A stretch of 64,000 nucleotides of DNA. It comes from an uncultured Prevotellaceae bacterium (GTDB taxonomy: Bacteria; Bacteroidota; Bacteroidia; Bacteroidales; Bacteroidaceae). The DNA is taken from contig CACZMV010000008.1 in the NCBI GenBank assembly GCA_902782305.1, positions 1 to 64,000 of the forward strand, read 5' to 3'. Every line of letters begins with the position of its first letter. Position 1 is the stretch's first letter. The notes beneath the pieces are model-generated. The model saw only the letters and a program-made list of their open reading frames with translations. It did not search any database and was not told the DNA's origin. This document shows, piece after piece, positions 37,010 to 46,687 of this stretch. Both the position numbers and the translations under genes were made by a program.

Positions 37010-37034
37010 TGCTATATGATTGTAAGTCAATGAC

Positions 37035-38951
37035 TTACTTGACCTCCTCGAAGTCGGCATCCTGGATGTTCTCATCCTTTGGAGCCTCCTGCTGAGTCTG
37101 CTGTTGACCAGCAAAAGGATTATCTTGAGGACCAGCCTGAGCACCCTGGGCGCCCTGATACATCTGCTGTGAGGCAGTCTGCCAAGCAGCATTAAGGGCG
37201 TTGATGGCGTTGTCGATAGCAGCGATATCGCCAGCCTTATGAGCATCCTTCAGCTGCTGGAGAGCCTGTTCGATAGCGGGCTTGTGCTGAGCAGGAATCT
37301 TATCGCCAATCTCCTTCAACTGATTCTCAGTCTGGAAGATCATGGAGTCTGCCTGATTCATCTTGTCAACACGCTCACGCTCCTTCTTATCAGCCTCTGC
37401 ATTAGCCTCAGCCTCAGCCTTCATGCGGTTGATTTCATCCTGTGACAGACCTGATGAAGCCTCAATGCGGATAGCCTGCTCCTTACCAGTAGCCTTATCC
37501 TTGGCAGAAACCTTGAGGATACCGTTGGCATCGATGTCGAAGGTTACCTCAATCTGAGGAATACCACGACGTGCAGGAGCAATACCTGTCAGGTTGAAGA
37601 TACCCAGCTGCTTATTTTGGTTAGCCATAGGACGCTCACCCTGCAGTACGCGGATAGTTACCTCTGTCTGATTGTCAGCTGCGGTAGAGAATACCTCGCT
37701 CTTCTTGCAAGGGATGGTTGTGTTAGCCTCAATCAGCTTGGTCATGACACCACCCATGGTCTCGATACCCAGTGTCAGCGGAGTAACATCGAGCAATACG
37801 ATGTCGCCTACGCCACCTTCCTTGTTCAGGATAGCACCCTGGATAGAAGCACCAACGGCTACCACCTCGTCAGGGTTAACACCCTTTGAAGGCTCCTTGC
37901 CGAAGTAGTTCTTTACGAGTTCCTGTACAGCAGGGATACGGCTTGAACCACCTACGAGGATTACCTCGTCAATATCAGCAGTATTCAGTTTGGCATCAGC
38001 CATAGCCTTCTGACAAGGAGCCAGACAAGCCTGGATGAGTCCGTGAGCCAACTGCTCGAACTTTGCACGAGTGAGTGTCTTTACCAAGTGCTTGGGCACA
38101 CCACCAACGGGCATGATGTAAGGCAGGTTAATCTCAGTACTTGTGCTTGAAGACAGTTCAATCTTAGCCTTCTCAGCAGCCTCCTTCAGACGCTGCATAG
38201 CCATTGGGTCACTCTTCAGGTCGGCACCCTCGTCGTTCTTGAACTCCTGTACCAGCCAGTCGATGATAACCTGGTCGAAGTCGTCACCGCCCAGGTGCGT
38301 ATCACCATTGGTAGAAAGTACCTCGAATACACCACCACCAAACTCCAGGATAGAGATATCGAACGTACCACCACCGAGGTCGAATACTGCAATCTTCATA
38401 TCCTTGTTAGCCTTGTCAACACCATATGCCAAAGCGGCAGCTGTAGGCTCGTTGACGATACGACGTACATTAAGACCTGCAATCTGACCAGCCTCCTTCG
38501 TAGCCTGACGCTGTGAGTCTGAGAAGTAAGCAGGTACAGTGATAACGGCATCGGTTACCTCCTGACCCAGATAGTCCTCAGCAGTCTTCTTCATCTTCTG
38601 CAGTACCATAGCAGAAATCTCCTGTGGAGTGTACTTACGTCCATCGATGTCTACACGAGGATAGCCTCCCTCGTTGACAACAGTATAAGGTACGCGCGAG
38701 ATTTCCTTCTCGGTCTGCTGCCAGTTCTCACCCATGAAACGCTTGATAGAGTAAACGGTATTCTTTGGGTTGGTGATAGCCTGACGCTTGGCAGGGTCAC
38801 CAATCTTACGCTCACCGTTTTCCACGAAGCCCACCACAGAAGGCGTGGTGCGCTTGCCTTCGCTGTTAGCGATAACTACTGGCTCGTTGCCCTCAAATAC
38901 GGCAACGCAGCTGTTAGTTGTTCCTAAATCGATTCCAATAATCTTTCCCAT
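37035..38951 (-). CDS. dnaK: Molecular chaperone DnaK (Hsp70)
   Basis: 638 aa, full length. [17 protein letters not shown] (phosphate 1), [16 protein letters not shown] (phosphate 2), [17 protein letters not shown], then the substrate domain and a Gln/Ala-rich lid ending [13 protein letters not shown]. Folds or protects cytoplasmic proteins with DnaJ and GrpE, which are not adjacent. No CIRCE element was seen upstream; instead a sigma-54-like site lies there. Confidence 0.98.
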   Translation of the reverse strand: MGKIIGIDLGTTNSCVAVFEGNEPVVIANSEGKRTTPSVVGFVENGERKIGDPAKRQAITNPKNTVYSIKRFMGENWQQTEKEISRVPYTVVNEGGYPRVDIDGRKYTPQEISAMVLQKMKKTAEDYLGQEVTDAVITVPAYFSDSQRQATKEAGQIAGLNVRRIVNEPTAAALAYGVDKANKDMKIAVFDLGGGTFDISILEFGGGVFEVLSTNGDTHLGGDDFDQVIIDWLVQEFKNDEGADLKSDPMAMQRLKEAAEKAKIELSSSTSTEINLPYIMPVGGVPKHLVKTLTRAKFEQLAHGLIQACLAPCQKAMADAKLNTADIDEVILVGGSSRIPAVQELVKNYFGKEPSKGVNPDEVVAVGASIQGAILNKEGGVGDIVLLDVTPLTLGIETMGGVMTKLIEANTTIPCKKSEVFSTAADNQTEVTIRVLQGERPMANQNKQLGIFNLTGIAPARRGIPQIEVTFDIDANGILKVSAKDKATGKEQAIRIEASSGLSQDEINRMKAEAEANAEADKKERERVDKMNQADSMIFQTENQLKEIGDKIPAQHKPAIEQALQQLKDAHKAGDIAAIDNAINALNAAWQTASQQMYQGAQGAQAGPQDNPFAGQQQTQQEAPKDENIQDADFEEVK

Positions 38952-39001
38952 AATTCTATATTTTTTAATTGTTAATATTCAAAAATTGTCGACTGATAAA
39001 C

Positions 39002-39018
39002 AGCAAAGCATGTGCCAA
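39002..39018 (-). promoter_or_regulatory. Sigma-54-like promoter upstream of dnaK
   Basis: Minus-strand TTGGCACATGCTTTGCT: GG and GC are at the -24/-12 spacing, and it differs from the TTGGCACG-N4-TTGC consensus at one base. About 51 nt before the dnaK ATG. No TAnnTTTG was found in the leader on this strand. Functional status is inference. Confidence 0.45.
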
Positions 39019-39075
39019 AACATATTTTTTCCAATATTATGATGACATTTTGGCATAAGTATGAAAAAAAAAGCT

Positions 39076-39083
39076 TATCTTTG
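39076..39083 (+). promoter_or_regulatory. -7 element of the 39121 gene promoter
   Basis: TATCTTTG on the plus strand. A TTTTGG lies 23-24 nt upstream, and TGCCAAAA (39013-39020) with TTTTGGCA (39048-39055) forms an 8-bp inverted repeat across the divergent gap. Confidence 0.55.
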
Positions 39084-39120
39084 CAGCACATTATTGAATC
39101 AATAGTAAAAACTGCATTGC

Positions 39121-40620
39121 ATGAAAAGAATGGTTTTATTGGCAGGACTTGCCTTTGCTCTGCTGACTGCTACAGCGCAAGATAGTCCTTATATTGTAAA
39201 GACCAAGGGTGTGAAGAAGACCGTAAAGAAGGCTAAGGAGGATGCTGCTGCCTTGGAGGATGAGAATGAAGCTACTGACTTTATGGGCAGGAATTTCCGT
39301 TTCTATAGCATGTGCGACTGGAAGGAAGGCATGCGCTTCATGGTGATTCCTGAGAAGTATGACCTGTTAGTAACCACCTTCCGTGATGCCACGAATGATA
39401 AAGGGGTGAACAATGGTATGTTGCGCCACAAGATCATGATCTATAAAGGTCATGAGGATATGCCTAATGGCAGGGTTCATATCAACTTCCTATGTGAAGA
39501 TGAGAACCGCGACTATTACTATGAATTGCCCAACGGAACATTTGACGAATATTGCTATGGCAAGATGGGTGTTCCAACACTGGCCTATCTGGGTGATGTG
39601 GACAAGGCTCGCGAGTTGCTTGTTGGCAAGACATTGCTGACTCGTACGCAGAATTTCCGTGTAGATACAGAATATGATGGTGATGGCTATCGTGATGTTA
39701 CTATTGATAAGAATAAGGTGGTAGAAGTAAGAGCCATTGGCGTGGGCACTCGTTCATTCCCTGTGAAGATCGTGGTAGAGGACGAGAATGGCGAGCAGTT
39801 CTATCAGAATGTGGCCATGAGTAAGACGAATTGTGGTATGCGCGATGATGAACTTGCTTTAGATGACAATGAGAGATTCCTGTTCAAGAACTCTTTTGAA
39901 TTCACTGATGACAATATGGCAGTATCTGCTGACGTCAGGGATTACCTGAATGCTACCGTACATACGAAGGTGGCTACCAGCATGAGTAGTAAGGGCTCTG
40001 GTAAGGTTCGCGACATCAGAGTGCCTCGCTTTACTGGTTTCGTAATTGATGAAATCAAGCCTATGAAGAACAATTACTTTACCCTGACCCTACGTGAGAC
40101 TGAGAGTCGTCGTATCTATTATAAAGATGTATACTTTAATCAGGTCAATGAGGGTGAAGATAGTGCAACTGTCAAGGAAGATTTCTTTGGTTATCTCTTT
40201 GCGATGGGTGAGGGTGAGGCTCGTAGCACCAGCAAGGAGACACGTGCTGCCATCCGTGAGGGTCGTGTTATTCGAGGCATGACAAAGGATGAGGTAGAGA
40301 TGGCTGTTGGTGAGGCTTCCAGAAAGATTGAAAGTGACGATCACTTGCACGTATGGCTTTATGCTCGTTCAAACGGTGTTGTACTTGACGTGATTTTCAA
40401 CGAGCAGGGCACTGTAATGGAAGCTAAAGCTCGTCTGGGTGATGTTAATGAGGATCTGCCTGCTGCCCAGAAAAAGAAGACTATCAAGAAGGGAGCTAAG
40501 AAGAATACAACTCCAGTTGATACAACTCCGAAAGAAACTACCAAGAAGAAAGTCCAGAAGAAAAATGTAGGTGGTATTTGGGGTGGTACGATGGAAACGG
40601 GTTCGCCAATAGAAGAATAA
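39121..40620 (+). CDS. Secreted protein with BamE-like C-terminal segment
   Basis: 499 aa. Signal peptide of about 19 residues (cleavage after TATAQ). The central 400 residues are not recognised. Near the C-terminus, GRVIRGMTKDEVEMAVGEASRKIE...LHVWLYARSNGVVLDVIFNEQGTVMEAK has the pattern of a BamE/SmpA fold (IxxGMTxxEV). The last 45 residues are Lys/Thr-rich, low complexity. Periplasmic or envelope location is expected from the signal; no function is assigned. Monocistronic between its own promoter and a hairpin. Confidence 0.7.
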   Translation: MKRMVLLAGLAFALLTATAQDSPYIVKTKGVKKTVKKAKEDAAALEDENEATDFMGRNFRFYSMCDWKEGMRFMVIPEKYDLLVTTFRDATNDKGVNNGMLRHKIMIYKGHEDMPNGRVHINFLCEDENRDYYYELPNGTFDEYCYGKMGVPTLAYLGDVDKARELLVGKTLLTRTQNFRVDTEYDGDGYRDVTIDKNKVVEVRAIGVGTRSFPVKIVVEDENGEQFYQNVAMSKTNCGMRDDELALDDNERFLFKNSFEFTDDNMAVSADVRDYLNATVHTKVATSMSSKGSGKVRDIRVPRFTGFVIDEIKPMKNNYFTLTLRETESRRIYYKDVYFNQVNEGEDSATVKEDFFGYLFAMGEGEARSTSKETRAAIREGRVIRGMTKDEVEMAVGEASRKIESDDHLHVWLYARSNGVVLDVIFNEQGTVMEAKARLGDVNEDLPAAQKKKTIKKGAKKNTTPVDTTPKETTKKKVQKKNVGGIWGGTMETGSPIEE

Positions 40621-40627
40621 AAAAATA

Positions 40628-40650
40628 GGGGAGTGATTTTATTCACTCCC
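40628..40650. terminator. Bidirectional terminator between the 39121 gene and recA
   Basis: GGGAGTGA (40629-40636) pairs with TCACTCCC (40643-40650). The minus side continues into CTATTTTTTTA; the plus side into TTACTCTTTAC. Serves both convergent genes. Confidence 0.75.
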
Positions 40651-40683
40651 TTACTCTTTACTCTTGCTCTTTACTTTTTACTT
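40651..40683. repeat. GTAAAGA-type tandem repeat after recA
   Basis: Coding strand from the recA stop reads AAGTAAAAAGTAAAGAGCAA and onward, with GTAAA recurring every 6-8 nt and the recA TAA within it. Same placement as the other stop-dense arrays. Confidence 0.6.
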
Positions 40684-41703
40684 CTCTGTGATGGCCTCCA
40701 TAATCTTGGCCTCCAGCTCTTCGCAGAGTTCTGGGTTGTCTTTTAGCATCTCCTTTACGGCATCACGACCTTGGCCTAGTTTTGTATCGCCATAGCTGAA
40801 CCAAGAACCGCTTTTCTTGATGATGTTGTATTCAACACTCAGGTCAACGATTTCGCCCACCTTCGAGATGCCTTCGCCAAAGGTGATCTCAAACTCAGCC
40901 TTGCGGAAGGGAGGAGCAACCTTGTTCTTCACCACCTTCACACGTACTTGGTTACCAATGATGTTGTCGCCATCCTTAATGGCTGTCACCTTGCGGATGT
41001 CTAGACGTACAGAGGCATAGAACTTCAGGGCGTTACCACCCGTTGTCGTCTCAGGATTGCCAAACATGACGCCAATCTTCTCGCGCAACTGGTTGATGAA
41101 GATGCAGGTGGTGTTGGTCTTGGCAATCGTTCCTGTTAGTTTGCGCAGTGCCTGACTCATCAGACGAGCATGCAAACCAACGGCTGAATCGCCCATGTCG
41201 CCTTCAATCTCCTTCTTGGGAGTCAATGCAGCTACTGAGTCAACAACCAGAATATCTACTGCTGATGAGCGAATCAGCTGGTCTGCAATCTCCAGAGCCT
41301 GCTCACCATTGTCTGGCTGAGAGATATAAAGGTTGGCGATATCTACGCCCAACTTCTCTGCATAGAAACGGTCGAAGGCGTGCTCAGCATCGATAAATGC
41401 AGCGATTCCGCCTGCTTTCTGACACTCAGCAATGGCGTGAATAGCCAGTGTTGTCTTACCAGAAGATTCAGGACCATAAATCTCGATGATGCGTCCTTTG
41501 GGATATCCACCAACGCCCAATGCAGCGTTTAGTGAGATAGAACCCGTAGGTATTACCTCAACATTTTCTACTTTCTCATCGCCCAGTTTCATGATGCTGC
41601 CCTTGCCAAAGTCTTTCTCAATCTTCGACATAGCAGCCTGCAAGGCTTTCATTTTCTCCTGTTGTGGGGTGAGAGCTTCGCCCTCAGTTTCTTTCTTTGC
41701 CAT
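40678..41703 (-). CDS. recA: Recombinase RecA
   Basis: 341 aa. Walker A GPESSGKT at 77-84, Walker B region [21 protein letters not shown], the L1/L2 DNA loops with [16 protein letters not shown]. Catalyses strand exchange and promotes repressor self-cleavage in the SOS response. No LexA box was evaluated with confidence. Transcribed with the upstream dehydrogenase gene, whose stop lies 50 bp before. Confidence 0.98.
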   Translation of the reverse strand: MAKKETEGEALTPQQEKMKALQAAMSKIEKDFGKGSIMKLGDEKVENVEVIPTGSISLNAALGVGGYPKGRIIEIYGPESSGKTTLAIHAIAECQKAGGIAAFIDAEHAFDRFYAEKLGVDIANLYISQPDNGEQALEIADQLIRSSAVDILVVDSVAALTPKKEIEGDMGDSAVGLHARLMSQALRKLTGTIAKTNTTCIFINQLREKIGVMFGNPETTTGGNALKFYASVRLDIRKVTAIKDGDNIIGNQVRVKVVKNKVAPPFRKAEFEITFGEGISKVGEIVDLSVEYNIIKKSGSWFSYGDTKLGQGRDAVKEMLKDNPELCEELEAKIMEAITEK

Positions 41704-41706
41704 ATT

Positions 41707-41756
41707 GTCAATTTACAATTTTACAATTTACTATTTATTTGATTGTTTACAATTTA
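41707..41756. repeat. GTAAATT-type stop-dense repeat before recA
   Basis: Coding strand begins with the dehydrogenase stop: TAAATTGTAAACAATCAAAT and onward, with TAAATTGTAAA-like units repeated to the recA start. TAA recurs in all frames. Confidence 0.7.
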
Positions 41757-42992
41757 GAGTTCCAAGTCTCCATCGTGGATTTCGTGCCAAGGTAAACCCT
41801 GCTTGTTCAGCTGCTCCATGAATGGATCGGGATCGAACTCTTCTACGTTGTGAACGCCTGGGGTGTTCCAAAGTCCCTTGCAGAACATCATGGCACCAAT
41901 CATGGCTGGTACACCTGTGGTATAGCTGACGCCCTGCATGCCTGTCTCCTCGTAGGCAGCACGGTGTGAGCAGTTGTTATATACATAATAGGTGTGTTCC
42001 TTGCCATCGTTGCCAATACCACGAATGCGACAGCCAATAGAGGTCTGGCCCTCGTAGTTCTCGCCCAAATCCTGTGGGTTAGGCAATACGGCTTTCAGGA
42101 ACTGCAGGGGAACAATCTTCACCTTAGCTACGCCACTGCCATCTGCCAATGGAGCCTCGTACTCCACCTCGTCGATACGACTCATGCCAATGTTCTGAAT
42201 TACCTCCAGGTGCTTCAGATACTGCTGGCCGAAGGTCATCCAGAAGCGAGCACGCTTGATGGTGGGGTAGTTGATAACCAGACTCTCAATCTCCTCATGA
42301 TGCAATAGATAGCTGTCGCGAGGACCAATCTCAGGATAAGTCAGGTCCTTATGAATCTCCAGTGGCTCAGTCTCAACCCACTTGCCATCTTCCCAATACA
42401 AACCCTTCTGGGTAATCTCGCGGATGTTAATCTCTGGATTGAAATTGGTGGCGAAAGCCTTGTGGTGGTCGCCAGCGTTACAGTCAACGATATCCAGATA
42501 CTGAATCTCCTTGAAGTGATGCTTAGCAGCATAGGCTGTATAGATTGAAGTTACGCCTGGGTCAAAACCACAACCCAAGATAGCCGTCAGGCCTGCTTTC
42601 TCGAAACGCTCGCGATAAGCCCATTGCCATGAATACTCAAAGTGAGCCTCGTCCTTAGGTTCGTAGTTGGCAGTATCCAAGTAGTTGCATCCGCAAGCCA
42701 GACAAGCATCCATAATGGTCAGGTCCTGATAGGGCAGGGCCAAGTTGATAACCAACTCGGGCTTGTAGTCGCTGAACAGTGCCTTCAACTGCTCCACATC
42801 GTCTGCATCAACCTGAGCGGTTTTGATATCCAGCTGATAACCTGCCTTGTGGATATCCTCTACTATCTTGTCGCACTTCGCCTTTCTGCGACTTGCAATC
42901 ATAAACTCTGTAAACACGTCAGCATTCTGAGCAATCTTGAATGCTGCTACTGTAGCGACGCCACCAGCGCCAATCATTAAAACCCTACTCAT
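41754..42992 (-). CDS. Carboxynorspermidine synthase-like saccharopine dehydrogenase
   Basis: 412 aa. N-terminal Rossmann motif VLMIGAGGVATVAAFKIAQ, then VINLALPYQDLTIMDACLACGCNYLDTANYEPK and LGCGFDPGVTSIYTAYA, a pattern typical of carboxy(nor)spermidine dehydrogenases in the alternative polyamine route. The decarboxylase partner is not in the window. Between the 43018 gene and recA, with stop-dense repeats at both junctions. Confidence 0.85.
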   Translation of the reverse strand: MSRVLMIGAGGVATVAAFKIAQNADVFTEFMIASRRKAKCDKIVEDIHKAGYQLDIKTAQVDADDVEQLKALFSDYKPELVINLALPYQDLTIMDACLACGCNYLDTANYEPKDEAHFEYSWQWAYRERFEKAGLTAILGCGFDPGVTSIYTAYAAKHHFKEIQYLDIVDCNAGDHHKAFATNFNPEINIREITQKGLYWEDGKWVETEPLEIHKDLTYPEIGPRDSYLLHHEEIESLVINYPTIKRARFWMTFGQQYLKHLEVIQNIGMSRIDEVEYEAPLADGSGVAKVKIVPLQFLKAVLPNPQDLGENYEGQTSIGCRIRGIGNDGKEHTYYVYNNCSHRAAYEETGMQGVSYTTGVPAMIGAMMFCKGLWNTPGVHNVEEFDPDPFMEQLNKQGLPWHEIHDGDLEL

Positions 42993-43026
42993 ATTTTCAA
43001 TTTATTTAGCTATTTAGTTATTTACA
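42993..43026. repeat. AAATA/GTAAATA stop-dense repeat at the 43018-41754 junction
   Basis: Coding strand reads TTGTAAATAACTAAATAGCTA and onward to the dehydrogenase start. The stop and the last codons (Cys-Lys-stop) of the upstream gene are part of the array. Confidence 0.65.
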
Positions 43027-43593
43027 ATTGATTTCGTCTGCTTTGATGCCCAATGCTGCCATCAGCGAGTAGCCCAGTATCTCTTGCTTGAAGTTTCCTC
43101 CCTGCATGGGTTGCATCGAGAGTACTGTGATGTGCTTCTCGTCGTCAGCATGTTTCAATCCTTCGCGAACCTTATTATATATATGCTCTGCGTCAGGCAC
43201 CACTACCATTCGTTTCACCTCCGCTGCATTGCTGATAACCTGCATGGAATCAATGAACAGATCGTCCATCGTGGTCAGGTCTTCCACCTTGACGCAACTG
43301 ATTAAGAATTCGCCTACAGGTCCGCTGAACGCTTTCCCATCCAGTTCTGCAAAGTCGCCAGGATTGAAATTGTCCATTTTCGCGTTCTTGTGCAACAAGA
43401 CTACCTGTGTTTGCGAATCATTTGATTTATTCCCTCCATCCAGCGCCACGCATTCCATCCACTGGGCCATATCCGCCTTGGGAATCTGCCTGCCAATCAT
43501 GCGTTCGAAGTTGACTATCAGGTCAAACGCAACCTTGTCGACGTAGTCTGCGTCGACAAGGATAACGTTCTCGCACCATTTCGTTTCTTTCAT
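43018..43593 (-). CDS. Bacteroidales conserved protein (DUF6621-like), function unknown
   Basis: 191 aa from the ATG at 43593; the in-frame extension upstream is promoter sequence. Soluble, no signal peptide. Starts WCENVILVDADYVDKVAFDLIVNFERMIGR; contains LSMQPMQGGNFKQEILGYSLMAALGI near the C-terminus. It resembles a Bacteroidales-only family (possibly DUF6621). Operon with the carboxynorspermidine synthase-like gene and recA. Confidence 0.6.
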   Translation of the reverse strand: MKETKWCENVILVDADYVDKVAFDLIVNFERMIGRQIPKADMAQWMECVALDGGNKSNDSQTQVVLLHKNAKMDNFNPGDFAELDGKAFSGPVGEFLISCVKVEDLTTMDDLFIDSMQVISNAAEVKRMVVVPDAEHIYNKVREGLKHADDEKHITVLSMQPMQGGNFKQEILGYSLMAALGIKADEINCK

Positions 43594-43598
43594 ACGTG

Positions 43599-43630
43599 CA
43601 AAGGTACGAATAAGTGAGTAAAAAGCCAAA
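43599..43630 (-). promoter_or_regulatory. Promoter of the 43018-recA operon
   Basis: Minus-strand TTTG (43627-43630), 20-nt spacer, TACCTTTG (43599-43606), 5 nt before the start codon, so the mRNA is probably almost leaderless. A 35-nt block is nearly identical to the tsaB promoter. Confidence 0.75.
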
Positions 43631-43644
43631 CTTTTTGAGCTTTT

Positions 43645-44877
43645 TTATTTGGTATAAAAGTCAATCATGCGGATTAGGGCCTGCTTGCAGACCAGACAGA
43701 ACTCAGGCTCCTTGTTGGTGCGCATCCTGCAATTCTCAAAGCCTCGCCATACACCTTTCGAAAGATAGCCTCCACCTTCTACAAGGCCTGCTTTGCCTTC
43801 CTTTACCAGATTATCCCATTTGCCCTTGAAATCGTGCTTGGTAGTCAGGTTGGGTTCCCAGGGCTCTGTGTCAGCAAAGTACATGGGGTCGCTGTCGCCA
43901 TAGGGATATTCGTCGCCCAGGCCTCCAAAGCTATGGCCAAATTCATGAACCACCACAGGTTGGAACCATTCTCCATGGGTATAGCTCAAGTTGTAGGAAT
44001 TGTAGATGCCTCCACCTCCGTAGTGATTGGTGTTCACCAGAATGATGATATGCTCGTAGGGCGTGCCTGCCAATACATCGTGCAACTTCTTCAGATGCAG
44101 GGTTGTCAGATAGCGATTACTATAAAAGGTGTCGAAGTGCGAGCCCAATGCAGTGTTTCTCCAGATACCCTTCGATGGTTCACTGGTGCCACTCTCTGCA
44201 GAGGGCGACATCACAGCCACCATGTTAAAACGGTTCTGCATCTGTTTGAAGGGTTCGTGCTGGAAGAGTGCCTTCATCGCCACCTTGCAATCGTTGAGGA
44301 ATACGTCCATCTCGTGTTGCTGATATCCCTCAGCCACATAGGCCACATGAATGCAACGGGTGGTGTCTGAGGCTTGTTGCAGGGTAACGTAGGGAGTTAC
44401 CATTTGCTCGCCAGCCTTGCGAATTAGTATGTCCTTTGGGTCTACGCTATGCGTCATGGTGGCAATCACATGTTCGTGATAGTCGCGCAACTCAATGGTA
44501 ATCTCTATAGGCTGCTTGGGGAAGGGCATCAGAAACACGTTCTCAAACGACTTCTGCGTATGCTTCGATTCCTCTGTGGCAAGCCATTCCTGAAAGAGAC
44601 TGGAGAAACTGTGGCGATAAATCACCTTGCCACTCGCCTTGTCCTTGACTATCATCTGCCCACTTCCCTTCAGGGGCACCTCAGCCAAACGCTGGTGCTT
44701 GCCATACCATTTGGGTAGAGCCACCAATTCATCTACATAAATCTGTTGTTGCTCGTTGTTTCCACAGAAAGTATAGTCTATCCGGAGGGTGCGATCCTCG
44801 AAATAGTCGTTAAAATGCTGAGCCCACACGCAGTGTGTCATCAGCATCAGCAGGGCAGAAAGGATTATTCTTTTCAT
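43645..44877 (-). CDS. M64 family metallopeptidase, secreted
   Basis: 410 aa from Met at 44877; the first seven in-frame codons overlap the promoter. Signal peptide of about 20 residues (ends CVWAQ). Zinc motif HEFGH at 311-315, followed by SFGGLGDEYPY, matching peptidase family M64 (IgA-peptidase-like). An N-terminal beta-rich domain (about 25-160) precedes it. Extracellular or periplasmic protease; substrate unknown. A weak GC-rich hairpin overlaps its stop. Confidence 0.88.
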   Translation of the reverse strand: MKRIILSALLMLMTHCVWAQHFNDYFEDRTLRIDYTFCGNNEQQQIYVDELVALPKWYGKHQRLAEVPLKGSGQMIVKDKASGKVIYRHSFSSLFQEWLATEESKHTQKSFENVFLMPFPKQPIEITIELRDYHEHVIATMTHSVDPKDILIRKAGEQMVTPYVTLQQASDTTRCIHVAYVAEGYQQHEMDVFLNDCKVAMKALFQHEPFKQMQNRFNMVAVMSPSAESGTSEPSKGIWRNTALGSHFDTFYSNRYLTTLHLKKLHDVLAGTPYEHIIILVNTNHYGGGGIYNSYNLSYTHGEWFQPVVVHEFGHSFGGLGDEYPYGDSDPMYFADTEPWEPNLTTKHDFKGKWDNLVKEGKAGLVEGGGYLSKGVWRGFENCRMRTNKEPEFCLVCKQALIRMIDFYTK

Positions 44878-44895
44878 CTTATCGTTTTTATCTTG

Positions 44896-44903
44896 CAAAT
44901 TTA
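44896..44903 (-). promoter_or_regulatory. -7 element of the M64 gene promoter
   Basis: Minus-strand TAAATTTG, 18 nt before the chosen start, which excludes the further-upstream in-frame ATG. Confidence 0.6.
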
Positions 44904-44934
44904 CGCAAATCCCTCCTATCCTCCAAACTTTTCA

Positions 44935-44973
44935 ATGAAAAAAGCGAGGCTGCTTATGCTGGCAACCTCGCTT
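44935..44973 (-). terminator. Terminator of the 45070 gene
   Basis: AAGCGAGG (44942-44949) pairs with CCTCGCTT (44966-44973); TGC/GCA extends it inside. On the minus strand TTTTTTCA follows. Confidence 0.8.
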
Positions 44974-45047
44974 CATAATTATTATAATAAGGTGTGATTA
45001 CTTATTAAAGAACTTGAACTTCTTTCGAGTTTGTTCACGTTCGGCAT

Positions 45048-45063
45048 AGCAAGTAAACTTGCT
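45048..45063. repeat. 16-bp dyad with a partial echo of the gene's 3' end
   Basis: AGCAAGT-AA-ACTTGCT lies just after the 45070 stop codon. Further downstream on the coding strand (45002 and on) the frame RKKFKFFNK-stop echoes the gene's own ending, GRKFVNK-stop; both end AATAAGTAA. May be a dispersed repeat or a trace of a recombined 3' end. Confidence 0.5.
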
Positions 45064-45069
45064 CTACGC

Positions 45070-46578
45070 TTACTTATTCACAAACTTGCGACCGTTCTGG
45101 ATAACGATACCCTTATAACTCTTGTCAACCTTCTGGCCAGAGAGGTTGTACATAGGAGCATTTGCATTCCAAGTGTTGCTCTTTGTGGTGATAGCCTCTA
45201 CACCTGTGGGATCTGTAGGAGTATAGCCACTGATGCTTGCACCAGGAGTGAATTGATAGCCTTGGAAACCAAACTGCCAATCGCTACCGAAAATCATATA
45301 AGTCTTATTTGCTTTGGCATCAAAAACAAACCAACCAAATTTAACAGCATTGTTAACCTGGTCAACAACTTTTGTTGTAGGATTAAATTCAGCATCCAAA
45401 ACCTTATCATTTACTGCGGCAGGGTCTCCAAGTACATAGTTGTTAACTTGCATATAGGGGATGAAACGCTTCTTGGCTTTCTTTACTTTAGTTTCACCTT
45501 CAGTTTCTACCCATTCTTCGTCCCAACCGTTAACATAACCTTCAACTTTGTATTGAGTTTTTGTTTCGTCAGCATCCCAAGTTAGAGCCTTTTTAGTTTC
45601 TTTGTCTATAAGGTAGAGCTTTCGGCTACCGCCTTTGTTTGCCCAGAAACCGATTTTAAACATACCATCTACCTTAGCTGTAACTTCGATATATTCACCA
45701 CTCTTAGGTAATCCCATAGAACCATCGGGCTGATAGTAGGTATAATCTGGATCGTAGTCTCCTGTAGGTTCATCATTATTAATAATGGTTTTGCTTTGGA
45801 AAGAAATATATGGATTACCAGAACCTTGCATCCAGTAGAATTGTATGTCATTTTGTTTCTTAGGTCCATCCCAGTTAGCATCATTCCACTTGTCCCAAGT
45901 TTCTTCTGTCATACCTGCTGTTTGCGAACGTGCAGGGGTTTTACTGGCAACAGCCTTAAGAGTAACGTTGGCTGTTGCAACATTAACAATTAAATCAGTT
46001 CCAGAAGCTGTCGGATTTGCAAACTCTGTTGAAGCAGCAGAACCATCTTCTTTTACAGCTAGGTATGATTCTGTCTCACCAGTAGCACTACCGCCGCTAC
46101 CCCCACCAGCTGTGAATTCAACGAGGTAGAGGTTTACGCCACCTTTGCCATAGATGGCAACTTTTCCTGCTCCTGTGATATTTACGGTAACAGCTTCAAC
46201 TGCGCCACCTTTAGCATCTTTTTCTGCAATTTCAGTACCTTCAAGGGCAACACCAAACTTACGATCTTCAGAACCTGATGATGAAGTAACAATAACCTTA
46301 AGTGTTCCTGCTCCTGAGACATCAAAACTAATGTTCTGAGTAGTGGGAGAACCAGAACCACCAAATTTTAGACGTTGTGTGTACTTAACGCCATCTACTG
46401 TTTTGTTGTTGCCATCAATAACGATGTCTTTCTCAGAAGGGTTAACAGTAAGACCATCTATGGTTTCTGTACTACCTTTAGCAAACGTTTTAGCCTCCCA
46501 TGTAGAGAAGTTCCAGCTTTGCGCATTAGTACTGATGACCATAAGAGCCACACCAATCAGAGTAAAAATTTTCTTCAT
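45070..46578 (-). CDS. Secreted protein with Prevotella-type C-terminal sorting tail
   Basis: 502 aa from Met3 (the ATG at 46584 is an alternative). Signal peptide MKKIFTLIGVALMVISTNAQ. Residues about 25-150 look like a beta-sandwich (FSTWEAKTFAKGSTETIDGLTVN...FDVSGAGTLKVIVTS), then a middle domain rich in Trp/Tyr and Lys, and a tail GVEAI...APMYNLSGQKVDKSYKGIVIQNGRKFVNK, the pattern of Prevotella type IX-like C-terminal domains. Likely cell-surface or secreted; ligand unknown. Monocistronic. Confidence 0.78.
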   Translation of the reverse strand: MKKIFTLIGVALMVISTNAQSWNFSTWEAKTFAKGSTETIDGLTVNPSEKDIVIDGNNKTVDGVKYTQRLKFGGSGSPTTQNISFDVSGAGTLKVIVTSSSGSEDRKFGVALEGTEIAEKDAKGGAVEAVTVNITGAGKVAIYGKGGVNLYLVEFTAGGGSGGSATGETESYLAVKEDGSAASTEFANPTASGTDLIVNVATANVTLKAVASKTPARSQTAGMTEETWDKWNDANWDGPKKQNDIQFYWMQGSGNPYISFQSKTIINNDEPTGDYDPDYTYYQPDGSMGLPKSGEYIEVTAKVDGMFKIGFWANKGGSRKLYLIDKETKKALTWDADETKTQYKVEGYVNGWDEEWVETEGETKVKKAKKRFIPYMQVNNYVLGDPAAVNDKVLDAEFNPTTKVVDQVNNAVKFGWFVFDAKANKTYMIFGSDWQFGFQGYQFTPGASISGYTPTDPTGVEAITTKSNTWNANAPMYNLSGQKVDKSYKGIVIQNGRKFVNK

Positions 46579-46687
46579 ACGCATTTTGTTTTAGTTTATA
46601 AATTAAGTATAAATGTTATGTCTTCTAGCGTCTTTGTGCGTCCACCAATTCTATGGTTAAGAGTAGGGTTCTGCACACTATGCGCTG

